From NCBI GenBank assembly GCA_963745765.1, contig CAVUYQ010000018.1:124001-188000 (forward strand): a stretch of 64,000 nucleotides of DNA, in the 5' to 3' direction. The DNA is from Ww85 sp963745765 (GTDB lineage Bacteria > Desulfobacterota > Desulfobulbia > Desulfobulbales > Desulfocapsaceae). Within the stretch, counting starts at the first letter, position 1, and every line of letters begins with the position of its first letter. The notes under the pieces were generated by a model. It ran no database searches. It saw only the letters and a program-made list of their open reading frames with translations, and was not told the origin of the DNA. A program made the translations under genes and the position numbers. This document shows positions 9,100 through 17,511 of the stretch, in pieces.

Positions 9100-9888
9100 A
9101 TGGCATCCCAAGTGACCGTGACGACGCTTTATAAAATGATGGAAAAGGGCGAGAAGATCGCAGCCCTGACCGCCTACGATTTTCCCTTTGCCAAATTGGC
9201 GGATGATGCCGGCATCGACATGATTCTTGTCGGCGATTCGCTGGGGATGGTGGTTCAGGGCAATCCCAGCACTCTGCCAGTGACCTTGGAGGAGATGCTC
9301 TATCATACGCGGATGGTCTCCCGGGTGGCAGGTCGGGCCATGGTGGTGGGGGATATGCCTTTCATGTCCTACCAGAGAAGCCTGCCCGAGGCTATTGGCA
9401 ATGCCGGCAGGTTCCTCAAGGAAGCCGGGGCTGCTGCCATCAAGCTCGAGGGCGGTGCCGCGGTCAGCGAGACCATTTCCGCCATTGTCGCAGCCGGTAT
9501 CCCGGTCCAGGCACATATCGGCCTGACCCCACAGTCAGTCCACCAGATGGGTGGCTTCCGCGTCCAACGAGATGAAGACCGCCTTCTTGCAGATGCTATG
9601 AAGGTAGCCGAAGCCGGCGCCTTTTCCGTTGTCCTGGAAGGTATTCCGACGGCCATTGCCGAAAAGATCACCCAGACCATCGCCATTCCCACCATAGGCA
9701 TCGGGGCCGGGCCTCATTGCGACGGCCAGATTCTCGTCCTTCACGACCTGCTCGGCTTACACGACCGGCCTCTGCCCAAATTCGTCAAGCAATACGCTGG
9801 TCTGGGTGAAGCGGCTAAAAGGGCTTTCGGTGATTATGCCGATGAGGTCCGTACAGGAAAATTCCCGGCCGACGAACACTGCTATTAA
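9100..9888 (+). CDS. panB: 3-methyl-2-oxobutanoate hydroxymethyltransferase
   Basis: Ketopantoate hydroxymethyltransferase adds a formaldehyde unit from methylenetetrahydrofolate to 2-oxoisovalerate in pantothenate and CoA synthesis. The 262 residues match the family length. Visible motifs are LTAYDFPFAKLAD, the metal-binding VGDSLGMV, GDMPFMSY, IKLEGG, AHIGLTPQSVHQMGG and the C-terminal GIGAGPHCDGQILVLHDLLG. GGAGGAGGG precedes the ATG. The next gene, a few tens of bases downstream, encodes a Rossmann reductase often linked to pantothenate genes. Confidence 0.96.
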   Translation: MASQVTVTTLYKMMEKGEKIAALTAYDFPFAKLADDAGIDMILVGDSLGMVVQGNPSTLPVTLEEMLYHTRMVSRVAGRAMVVGDMPFMSYQRSLPEAIGNAGRFLKEAGAAAIKLEGGAAVSETISAIVAAGIPVQAHIGLTPQSVHQMGGFRVQRDEDRLLADAMKVAEAGAFSVVLEGIPTAIAEKITQTIAIPTIGIGAGPHCDGQILVLHDLLGLHDRPLPKFVKQYAGLGEAAKRAFGDYADEVRTGKFPADEHCY

Positions 9889-9953
9889 CATGACGATTAA
9901 TGACGACGGTCGTTGCTTGCCCAAAAACGTCCACAGAAATGAACAAAGGACCA

Positions 9954-10847
9954 ATGCCAGACAACATTCCGAACAAACCCTCCGTGGCCATCGTGGGCTG
10001 CGGCAAGGTCGGTACCTGCCTGGGAAAGTTTCTCTCCAATGCGGGCTACCCGGTTGTCGGAGTGGCGAGCCGCAGCCTGTCATCAGCTGAGCGCACTGCA
10101 GGAATCATCGGCGTCGATCGCTTCACCGACCTATCCGAATCTGTTACCGTCCGGGCTGACGTCGTGCTGATCACCACGCCTGATGACGCCATTGCCGTGA
10201 CCTGCCAGGACCTCGCCGGCAAAGGGGGTTTTTGCTCCGGTGCGGTGGTTCTGCACTGCAGCGGAGCGCTTCCTTCCACCCTGCTCGCGCCGGCCAGGTC
10301 CGCCGGGGCAGCCATCGGCTCCATGCATCCGCTTCAAAGTTTTGCCCGTATTGAGGTTGAAAACAACCCGTTTTTCGGCATCGTGGTTGCCGTGGAAGGC
10401 GAGACGGCCGCTGTGGCAATGGCACGGGCCATGGCCCGGGACCTGGAGGCGGTCAGTATTGAAATCCAGACACAAGCCAAAACACTTTACCATGCCTCGG
10501 CCGTGGTGGCCTCCAACTACCTGGTCACCGTTATGGATCTCTCCTTTCAGCTCCTGCAGAGCGCCGGCGTTGCACCAGGCGATGTCTTCAAGGTCCTGAA
10601 TCCTCTGATCAACGGCACCATGGCCAATATCGAAAAGGTCGGTATCCCCGAAGCCCTCACCGGTCCCATTGCCAGGGGAGATGTGGCGACCGTCGCCGAG
10701 CACCTGGATCGAATAGGTGTCTTGCGGCCGGACCTGCTTTCTCTCTACCGTGCCCTGGGCCAGGCCACGGTGGAGCTGGCCCGGGCCAAAAGGCTGAAAA
10801 CGACCCTTGCAGAGCAGCTGACCGAGCTTTTGAAGCCATCCCCATAG
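9954..10847 (+). CDS. Rossmann-like/DUF2520 NADP oxidoreductase
   Basis: An N-terminal Rossmann domain (VAIVGCGKVGTCLGKFL near the start) followed by a DUF2520 helical domain, resembling ProC and ketopantoate reductase. Families of this type are frequently encoded beside panB/panC, so a ketopantoate reductase role is a reasonable inference, not shown by sequence. SMHPLQSF and the helix with YHASAVVASNYLV are conserved family segments. ATG 9954 is preferred because AAAGGA precedes it and the Rossmann strand starts soon after; ATGs at 9900 and 9939 are also in frame. It probably shares a transcript with panB. Confidence 0.8.
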   Translation: MPDNIPNKPSVAIVGCGKVGTCLGKFLSNAGYPVVGVASRSLSSAERTAGIIGVDRFTDLSESVTVRADVVLITTPDDAIAVTCQDLAGKGGFCSGAVVLHCSGALPSTLLAPARSAGAAIGSMHPLQSFARIEVENNPFFGIVVAVEGETAAVAMARAMARDLEAVSIEIQTQAKTLYHASAVVASNYLVTVMDLSFQLLQSAGVAPGDVFKVLNPLINGTMANIEKVGIPEALTGPIARGDVATVAEHLDRIGVLRPDLLSLYRALGQATVELARAKRLKTTLAEQLTELLKPSP

Positions 10848-10917
10848 GGCTTGCAGGCGGGTCGGCATGTGAGGATCCCGATAAGAACAAAAGCAAAAAG
10901 CCCAGCTTCGGCATTGC

Positions 10918-10949
10918 AAAGGGAAACCTACCGCAGGCGGCCCCTTTTT
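10918..10949 (+). terminator. Possible terminator after panB operon
   Basis: AAAGGG pairs with CCCTTT around an imperfect inner stem, followed by TTTTT. It sits in the 229-bp gap between the convergent pan and nickel-transport operons. The stem is weak. Confidence 0.4.
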
Positions 10950-11076
10950 CCGGAATCTTCCAGCGGCATGGGAAGGATTACCAGCATGCGGCGATCAAAA
11001 GATGGATCAATGCATACTATTGTTATTTCTAATGGTTATCAACGCTACTTCGGAAACGCAGCCATCTTCAACAGCC

Positions 11077-12732
11077 TTAATCGAGCGGGATGATTTCCAG
11101 GTCATGATCATGTTCGTGTTCGTGATTTTGCAAGGCCATGATCCGTCTTCCACAATCGGATTTATAGGAGTAATCGAGGCCGTTGACTGATTGGAGATGG
11201 TCGTCGGCCAGAAACTCGGTTGTTGAATAATCGCGGATGACCGTGCCCTGATGCATGACTATGGTTCTGGTGCTGAGTCTCTCGATGAAAAACAGATCGT
11301 GGGTAATGAGGATGGTGGTCAACTTAAGATTTTCCAGGATCTCGATGAGCAGCTCTTCCCCATGAGGATCGAGGCCGGCGGTTGGCTCATCGAGTATCAG
11401 CATCTCCGGCCGCATGCTGAGCACGGCGGCGATGGCCAGTCGCTTCCGTTCGCCTCCGCTCATGTTGAGCGGCACCTTGTTTTCGAAACCCTGAAGATGG
11501 ACCCGAGCGAGGGCTTTTTCTACACGGGCGTCCAGCTCTTCCCCTTTGATACCCATCTGTTTTGGGCCAAAGGCTACTTCCTCACAGCAGGAAGGGGTGA
11601 ACAGCTGGTCGGCTGAATTTTGGAAGACCATGCCGATCCGCCGCCACAATCTCTTACGCAGGCCATTATTCACCGGGCGGCCACCAAAGAAAAAATACCC
11701 CTCGCCACGATTCACTCCCAGGAGACAGGCGGCCAGGGTCGATTTGCCGGCACCGTTTTCTCCGACCAGGGCCAGTGTATCGCCTTGGTGGATAATCAGA
11801 TTGGCATCGGAAAGACCGGGCGTCCCGTCAGGGTAGCGATAGGAGTAATGCTGCAGTTCCATGAGCGGCGGCATCGGTTCAACTATAGGCGTATGTATTT
11901 CCCCGATCGGGTGCTCATGGGTGTGCTGATAATGACGATGGGTTCGGAGCCCATGATGCTGTCCGCAGCAACTGAAGCGAAAAGTGAAATCCAGTCCATG
12001 CTCCCGCAGTGAGTCGCGCTGTGAAACCAGCTGGTCGAAGGAATAATCGTGGTGGATGGAACCGTTGCTCATTACCACCGCACGATCACAAAGATCGTAG
12101 AGGAAGAGCAGGTCATGATCGATGACAATCAGAGTCCCGGCGAAATCGCGCAGCAGTTCCTTGAAAATTTGTTCCTGGTGCGGGTCGAGATTGGCCGTGG
12201 GTTCGTCGAGAATGAGGACTTCGGGGTTCATGGCCATAATGGCGGCGAAAGCGGCCCGTTTTTTCTGGCCGTAACTGAGAAGGTGGGCCGGCTTGTAGCA
12301 AAGCTTTTCCAGGCCGACAGCCGTCAGTTGCTCAAGTACCCTGGATGCTACATCTCTTTCGTTCAGTCCCAGATTCATGGGGCCGAAGGCCACGTCATCG
12401 TACAGGGAATTACAAAACAGGTGATCGTCGGGATCCTGAAAGAGTACCCCGGTCGCCAACCGCAACTCGTACAGCATCGATTCTGTCAGCTGCTGACCCT
12501 GATATTCAATGGTGCCCTGCTGACAGGAATGCAGCCCATTCAGGTGCTTGACCAGGGTGGTTTTCCCGGAGCCGTTCCGCCCAACCAGAGCGATTCGATC
12601 GCCCGGATGGATCTTCAGTGAGATATCATGCAGGGCAAAGGTCCCGTCCGGGTAGCAAAAGGAGACATGGTTGAGAGCATACAGCGGCATCCCTTGTTCG
12701 CTATGCGTTTTCTCGTCGGACATGTAGTGCAT
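11077..12732 (-). CDS. nikO: Nickel/cobalt ECF transporter, fused double ATPase
   Basis: Two complete ABC ATPase domains in one chain of about 550 residues. Domain 1 has GRNGSGKTTL, LLSYGQKKR and LILDEPTANLD; domain 2 has GENGAGKSTL, MSGGERKR and LILDEPTAGLD. It is the energising part of an energy-coupling factor transporter, normally CbiO/NikO (one domain) or EcfA1/A2 (two proteins). The linker is histidine-rich (HHGLRTHRHYQHTHEH) and so is the C terminus (HEHEHDHD), suggesting metal binding. Start codon choice is uncertain among closely spaced ATG/TTG codons; 12732 has GGA eight bases upstream. It is the last gene of the nik operon. Confidence 0.88.
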   Translation of the reverse strand: MHYMSDEKTHSEQGMPLYALNHVSFCYPDGTFALHDISLKIHPGDRIALVGRNGSGKTTLVKHLNGLHSCQQGTIEYQGQQLTESMLYELRLATGVLFQDPDDHLFCNSLYDDVAFGPMNLGLNERDVASRVLEQLTAVGLEKLCYKPAHLLSYGQKKRAAFAAIMAMNPEVLILDEPTANLDPHQEQIFKELLRDFAGTLIVIDHDLLFLYDLCDRAVVMSNGSIHHDYSFDQLVSQRDSLREHGLDFTFRFSCCGQHHGLRTHRHYQHTHEHPIGEIHTPIVEPMPPLMELQHYSYRYPDGTPGLSDANLIIHQGDTLALVGENGAGKSTLAACLLGVNRGEGYFFFGGRPVNNGLRKRLWRRIGMVFQNSADQLFTPSCCEEVAFGPKQMGIKGEELDARVEKALARVHLQGFENKVPLNMSGGERKRLAIAAVLSMRPEMLILDEPTAGLDPHGEELLIEILENLKLTTILITHDLFFIERLSTRTIVMHQGTVIRDYSTTEFLADDHLQSVNGLDYSYKSDCGRRIMALQNHEHEHDHDLEIIPLD

Positions 12733-12810
12733 GGCGGTTTTCCAAACGGTTCGGCACAAATGGGTGATTGTCGAAAACAGGAAGAGTTCGTTGGTGCAAA
12801 TCGAGATTGA

Positions 12811-13746
12811 TCACCAGAAAGCAGTATCACTCATTCGATCGGCAAAAAGCAGGAGCAGGCCCAGCATAACCCAAAACGCTCCTTTCGCCCAGTCTTTTCC
12901 GGTTGTCCGGAAACGTACAAAGGAAGGGAACTGCCCGCTATACCCACGGCTCAACATGGCGTCATACACCCGCTGGGTTCGGTCGAAGGACCGGACAAAG
13001 AGCATTCCAAAGAAATTTCCCATGGCGTTCATGGTGGCGATGTTGGTGCCCGGCACAAAGCCTCTCACCCGCATCCCGCGGTACATCCTGATTATCTCTT
13101 GCAGGAAAACAAAAATATAACGATGGGAGAGAAGGATCATCTGGCCCACCGAATCGGGCAGGCCCAGGCGGGACATGCTTTGCAGCGTTAGCGGCAGCGG
13201 GGTGGTACCAAAAAGTGGCTCCATCATCATGGCGATGGCGCAGGCCTTGACGACGATGGTCAGGGCCAGGAAAAAGCCCGCCATATGAAACGGGAAAGAG
13301 CTCAGTCCCGGAAAATAGACCAGGATTTCGGTGCCTTTCAGTGGTGAAGTGAACGGTACCACCAGTAGAAACATCGACAGAAATCCGGCCATGGCCAGCA
13401 ACCTTTTGCCCGCCCGGGCAAAAGGAATGTTACAGGCTGCTATGGCTAAGAGCGATACAGCAAAGGCGACCCCGCCCCAGAACAGAGTGCTCAGAGAAAC
13501 AACCATGAAGCAATAGAGGAAAAGGCTGACGATTTTGATTCGCGGATCCCACTGGTGGAAAAAAGAAGTGCGGTCGGCATAGATATCGATGGTGGGTACT
13601 GACCAATCCGGATCACCGGTACGGCTGGCACCCCTGCCGGACCGGTTTCCTGCTAATTTCCTGGCAGCAATCAATACCAATAAGATGGCAAGAACGGCTG
13701 CCAGTAGTGCCACAGCCGGGATATGTATTTCTCGATTAAGGGTCAT
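12811..13746 (-). CDS. nikQ: Nickel/cobalt ECF transporter transmembrane T component
   Basis: A 311-residue membrane protein of the CbiQ/NikQ family, the scaffold that couples the ATPases to the substrate-binding membrane subunit. It has several hydrophobic helices and the two coupling motifs of the family (MRVRGF and MLSRGYSGQ). Its first bases overlap the preceding nikM stop by 4 bp, indicating coupled translation. The N-terminal extension of about 50 residues before WDPRIK is longer than in classic CbiQ. Confidence 0.9.
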   Translation of the reverse strand: MTLNREIHIPAVALLAAVLAILLVLIAARKLAGNRSGRGASRTGDPDWSVPTIDIYADRTSFFHQWDPRIKIVSLFLYCFMVVSLSTLFWGGVAFAVSLLAIAACNIPFARAGKRLLAMAGFLSMFLLVVPFTSPLKGTEILVYFPGLSSFPFHMAGFFLALTIVVKACAIAMMMEPLFGTTPLPLTLQSMSRLGLPDSVGQMILLSHRYIFVFLQEIIRMYRGMRVRGFVPGTNIATMNAMGNFFGMLFVRSFDRTQRVYDAMLSRGYSGQFPSFVRFRTTGKDWAKGAFWVMLGLLLLFADRMSDTAFW

Positions 13747-14354
13747 CTACGCAATCTCGTGATATCGAGGAGTTCAGGTTTTACACGGAACAGAAAAGAA
13801 ATGGTGAAAGCGGATACACCAGCCTCAATAATAAAAACCGGGACATGGGCGGCCAGGGCGAGTTTAGCGACTCCGAAGAAATCCTCCCCGGCTGTGGCCA
13901 ACAGGCCGGCGAGCAAGGTTGCCGCCATGGCGGAACCCAAGCCGCCGCAGATGGCCCCGGCGATAGTGTGGCTCATCACGGTCTTACCGCGAATTTTCTG
14001 AAAGAGTGCACCACAGAGAAAAGCCGGCAGTCCCATCATCAGTGCGTTGGCGCCAAGGGCGGTGAGTCCGCCGAACTGGAAGAGAATCGACTGGAGGAAG
14101 AGCCCCAGGGTGATGGACAGAAAAGAAACCGGCCCTAATAATGCCCCTACTATCCCCGGGAGGATCAAATGGACGCTGGTCGGTCCGAACGGCAGATGAA
14201 CGAGGGAGGCGACGAAAAATGCGGAAGTGACCACTGCGATTTTCGGCAGATCTTCGTTTTTGACCTGCCGAAGACTCCAGGCAGCCCCGATAAAGGAGAC
14301 ACCATAGGAAGCGATGGCCACCGAGGTTGGCAGCACTCCGTCTGAAATATGCAT
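13743..14354 (-). CDS. nikM: Nickel/cobalt ECF transporter substrate-capture subunit
   Basis: A 203-residue CbiM/NikM membrane protein that binds the metal ion. The mature N terminus MHISDGVLP is the metal-binding signature: the His at position 2 with the N-terminal amine is known to coordinate Ni or Co in this family. Further motifs are HLPFGPTSVHLILPG and the glycine-rich LLGPVSF region. It is short like NikM types that lack the extra C-terminal helix. It lies three bases downstream of the NikL-like gene. Confidence 0.92.
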   Translation of the reverse strand: MHISDGVLPTSVAIASYGVSFIGAAWSLRQVKNEDLPKIAVVTSAFFVASLVHLPFGPTSVHLILPGIVGALLGPVSFLSITLGLFLQSILFQFGGLTALGANALMMGLPAFLCGALFQKIRGKTVMSHTIAGAICGGLGSAMAATLLAGLLATAGEDFFGVAKLALAAHVPVFIIEAGVSAFTISFLFRVKPELLDITRLRR

Positions 14355-14357
14355 CGC

Positions 14358-14714
14358 TCAGTGCCCTCCCGCCGTATTTTTTTTGCGCGACGCGACAAAG
14401 GCGGCTACTCCGAAGAGGCCAAGGATATACCCGATACCACCAATAATTTCCCGAATGCCGGGATTCTCCAGTTGTTGACCAAGAGCGGCAATTTCCCGTT
14501 TTATCTGTCTTAATTCCCGGGAATTCTTCCTATCCTGTTCCTGCAGAAGGTCGATCACTTTTTCATATCCTCTCTGCTCGGCACCAGTTATTTCCGAATC
14601 CGCACCTTGTTGAGCGGTCCCGGCCATGACGGGGGGCACCATGGTAAGGTACAATCCAATCAAGGCAGTGACAGCCCACTGCCACCGAATATTTTCTGCA
14701 GTTCCTTTTACCAT
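14358..14714 (-). CDS. NikL C-terminal-type component (coiled coil plus membrane anchor)
   Basis: A protein of about 118 residues with its own signal-like segment (ALIGLYLTMVPPVMAG), a charged helical stretch (RGYEKVIDLLQEQDRKNSRE) and a C-terminal membrane helix starting IGGIGYILGLFG. From memory, the last segment is the hallmark of the C terminus of NikL, the accessory subunit of NikKLMQO transporters. The matching N-terminal NikL beta domain is encoded by the next gene upstream as a separate ORF. The start at 14714 has GAGGAG about ten bases upstream and overlaps the end of that gene's neighbourhood. Confidence 0.65.
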   Translation of the reverse strand: MVKGTAENIRWQWAVTALIGLYLTMVPPVMAGTAQQGADSEITGAEQRGYEKVIDLLQEQDRKNSRELRQIKREIAALGQQLENPGIREIIGGIGYILGLFGVAAFVASRKKNTAGGH

Positions 14715-14728
14715 GATCAATGCACTCC

Positions 14729-14989
14729 TCACATTTCGGATTTCTTCAAAAGATAACTGTTCTTGTGTCCCATGGAGGCATTGATAACAATGGTCAGATC
14801 TTCTTTGTTTTCCGGCACCGGAAAGGAGAAATGACCTTCCTTATCAGTTTTACCCTCGAGCAGTTTTTTTCCGGAACTGTTCAGCACCTCTATGGTGCCA
14901 TCCACCACGGCCCTTCCGTCCGGGAAATAGCTTTCCGTGTAGACGATATCGCTCTCCACATAAGCAAAGACATTGACCTTATGTGCCAT
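14729..14989 (-). CDS. NikL N-terminal-type beta domain, export signal disrupted
   Basis: An 86-residue domain that opens AHKVNVFAYVESD and contains GKTDKEGHFSF and NASMGHKNSY, matching the periplasmic beta-sandwich of NikL. The ORF has no export signal. Upstream on the same strand, an ATG at 15066 with an AAAGGAG site leads into a hydrophobic stretch (CLILALG, then FFLIASPAMA just before the AHK) that is broken by a frame change and a TGA. The intact ancestral gene therefore probably spanned 14729-15066. Either this is sequence error or the domain is no longer exported. Confidence 0.65.
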   Translation of the reverse strand: MAHKVNVFAYVESDIVYTESYFPDGRAVVDGTIEVLNSSGKKLLEGKTDKEGHFSFPVPENKEDLTIVINASMGHKNSYLLKKSEM

Positions 14990-15112
14990 AGCCGGACTGG
15001 CGATGAGGAAGAATCATCCCAGTGCCAGTATCAGGCAGGAATCTGTGCTGAAAATCGATCAAACATAAGAAAAACTCCTTTAGTTGCTCGTTTCGAGTTG
15101 TGCCAATAATCT

Positions 15113-15919
15113 TCATTGTAAATCAATTGTCTGTACCCAATACACCGCCCCGATTTCAATCCCTTTCTCGACGCCATCTTTTTTCATCTTCCAGGAAGCC
15201 TCGTTCAGGGCTGCAAAACCCCACCAGCCTGCTTTTGGCATGGCATAGGAAAAAACACCGTTTTTGTCGGCCTTGACTACCTGGGTGACATAGGGGTCGC
15301 TTGGTGGATGGATCATTTGCGTATTGCCCGGTGATTCATTCAGGTATTCCACTTCAACCTCGGCACCAGGTACCGGCTGACCTTTTACGAGCACCTGACC
15401 GGTGAAGATATTACCGGTCCAGAAACCGTAGGGGCGGGTCAGGGGGATGATCTCGGTCTCCAGCCCAACCGGTTCATCCCAGCCCTGTTCCAGTCCAAGG
15501 GCGTTGACGCAGACCTTGGTGTAATGAATTATGAAGACATCTTCAGCCGGTTCCCAGTACGGAGTGGGTTCAACATAAAAGGTATAGTCTCCGGGACGCT
15601 TGATTTGATATTCGGTCTTCCAGAAGGTGAATTGCTTGTCCTGATCGGGACTTTTGCCTATGGCTGATGCGAGGGTCGGAAGGAGATCGGTCTTCTTGCC
15701 GCTATGCAGGACGCCGAATTGTTTCGGTTTTTCCATTTCCATGTACTGTCCTTCCATGGGATGGATAAATTTTATCTGCAGCCCCAGTTTCTTGCTGTCT
15801 GCCTGACTAACGATGTCGTCCGACGGGATAATGGTTCCGAAATGAGCAAATCCGCTGCTTGTCAGAGCCAGCAGGCAGGCCATAGTTACCGCCCCGGCGG
15901 TGAGCTGTAGTATCCTCAT
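15113..15919 (-). CDS. nikK: Nickel transport periplasmic accessory protein (DUF4198, NikK-like)
   Basis: A 268-residue exported protein: signal peptide from MRILQLTAGAV to SSGFA, then a DUF4198 beta-sandwich starting with AHFG. NikK proteins help deliver Ni(II) to NikMQO. ATG 15919 is chosen because AAAGGAG lies upstream and the signal peptide begins there; a longer ORF reaches 15985 without such a site. It is first in the nik operon and sits 102 bp downstream of a NikR-like dyad. Confidence 0.82.
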   Translation of the reverse strand: MRILQLTAGAVTMACLLALTSSGFAHFGTIIPSDDIVSQADSKKLGLQIKFIHPMEGQYMEMEKPKQFGVLHSGKKTDLLPTLASAIGKSPDQDKQFTFWKTEYQIKRPGDYTFYVEPTPYWEPAEDVFIIHYTKVCVNALGLEQGWDEPVGLETEIIPLTRPYGFWTGNIFTGQVLVKGQPVPGAEVEVEYLNESPGNTQMIHPPSDPYVTQVVKADKNGVFSYAMPKAGWWGFAALNEASWKMKKDGVEKGIEIGAVYWVQTIDLQ

Positions 15920-16349
15920 AACTTTCTCCTTTGCTTTTAATCCTGAGAAGAATTTCCTTCTAAAGATAAGGCTTTTCGTATTCACTTCGATCAGTTACCA
16001 GAGTTAGGATAAGCGACCAAGTATTACTAATTTAAATTTCGTAATACCAGGATGCCTGAATTTTGTTTCTCTGTCAACTGCTTTTTACCTATCAGATGAG
16101 AATGTTTTTTCGCCACTTATCAGTTATAAGTATTTATAATAATTTGTTTTACTTTACCTTATTAACTTTTGCAGCCCTCAAGGATATGTCGTCAAAATAG
16201 TGGAACACCTTGATACGTGTATGCCGGCTTCTCATTTGAAATAATTTGCTTGGGCGAAATTCGATCCCGTGACTATAGTTTCGATTCCGGATTTTGATGT
16301 CCCTGTCCCATCAGCAATTTATTTTCCATAGAGATGAGGAGGAAGCAAA
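15920..16349. other. Divergent regulatory gap nikK / qor
   Basis: This 430-bp AT-rich gap separates divergent genes. It contains the NikR-like dyad at 16021-16047 on the nikK side and the GAGGAGGAAG ribosome-binding site of the oxidoreductase on the other. No ORF or structured RNA was recognised. Confidence 0.6.
16021..16047. promoter_or_regulatory. NikR-like operator upstream of the nickel transporter
   Basis: Perfect inverted repeat GTATTAC-N13-GTAATAC, with a palindromic AT centre. From memory, the deltaproteobacterial NikR site is GTGTTAC-N13/14-GTAACAC, which this matches in architecture and nearly in sequence. It lies 102 bp upstream of nikK and would let nickel repress the operon. Confidence 0.65.
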
Positions 16350-17333
16350 ATGTTACATGCTATTAAAATACACCAGGTCGGCGGACCTGAAGTCCTTTCA
16401 TGGGAGGAATACGACCCGGGTATGCCCGGACCCGGTGAGGTTAGGGTTATACATGAGGCAATAGGGCTTAATTTCATTGATGTCTACCATCGCACGGGAC
16501 TCTACCCGTTGCCTTCTTTTCCGGTGATACCGGGGCTTGAAGGGGCCGGTATCGTAGAAGCGGTTGGCGCCGGGGTTAGTGATTTCACGCAAGGAGACCG
16601 GGTTGCCTATGCCGGACTCCCGCTGGGGGCATACGCCGAAGCACGATGCCTCCCTGCCCATCGACTGGTAAAACTGCCGGAAGAGATTGGCTTCAAAGAG
16701 GCCGCCGGCATCATGCTGCAGGGAATGACCGTACGATACCTGATCAGGGGATGCTACGAGGTGCAGCCCGGGAGCACCATCCTGGTGCATGCCGCCTCCG
16801 GCGGTGTTGGTTCTCTGATGTGTCAATGGGCAAGCCATATCGGTGCCGTCGTCATTGGAACAGTCGGAAGTCCTGAGAAGGCGGAACGTGCCAGGGAGAA
16901 CGGCTGCATGCATCCGATACTCTACCGGACCGATGATTTTGTTTCAGCGGTGCGGGATATTACCGGGGGGCGGGGCGTTGATGTTGTTTATGATTCAGTC
17001 GGCAAAACAACCTTCATGAAATCTCTTGATTGTCTCCGGCCCATGGGCACGATGGTCTCTTTCGGCCAATCTTCAGGTGCGATCGGTCCCTTTGATGTCA
17101 GCGTTCTCACGGCAAAGGGGTCACTCTTCCTTACCAGGCCGAGCCTGATGCATTATACCGAGAGACGGGAGGACCTCCTCGTTCATGCCCGTGATCTGTT
17201 TGATGTGGTGATATCAGGTGCAGTGCAAACGAAGGTGTTGCAGGAATATCCGTTGAAAGAAGCGGCGCAGGCGCAAGGGGACCTGGAAGCGAGGAAGACC
17301 AGCGGCAGTACAATCCTGATCCCCAGATCTTGA
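16350..17333 (+). CDS. qor: NADPH:quinone oxidoreductase, zinc-independent MDR family
   Basis: A 327-residue medium-chain reductase of the Qor/zeta-crystallin type, which reduces quinones with NADPH. It has VIHEAIGLNFIDVYHRTGLYP split across the N-terminal GroES-like domain, the PGLEGAGIVEAVG segment, and the nucleotide-binding HAASGGVGSLMCQWA in the Rossmann domain. The catalytic-zinc cysteines of alcohol dehydrogenases are absent, as expected for Qor. GAGGAGG precedes the ATG. It is monocistronic, and its partner in the cell is unknown. Confidence 0.9.
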   Translation: MLHAIKIHQVGGPEVLSWEEYDPGMPGPGEVRVIHEAIGLNFIDVYHRTGLYPLPSFPVIPGLEGAGIVEAVGAGVSDFTQGDRVAYAGLPLGAYAEARCLPAHRLVKLPEEIGFKEAAGIMLQGMTVRYLIRGCYEVQPGSTILVHAASGGVGSLMCQWASHIGAVVIGTVGSPEKAERARENGCMHPILYRTDDFVSAVRDITGGRGVDVVYDSVGKTTFMKSLDCLRPMGTMVSFGQSSGAIGPFDVSVLTAKGSLFLTRPSLMHYTERREDLLVHARDLFDVVISGAVQTKVLQEYPLKEAAQAQGDLEARKTSGSTILIPRS

Positions 17334-17511
17334 CCGGCAGTGCCGGTACCTTCTGCAGTAAGGAGCCTGCCGGGAAACTGAAAGTGGTTGCGGGGCCGGG
17401 GGATTGGCTGGGAGTCCATCCTGTTACCTGTTACAATTATGCAATCATGTTGGAAAAGTATGCATCAGTGATTATCCTGAGCGCATTGATAATAATTTAT
17501 TGGAGGTTATC

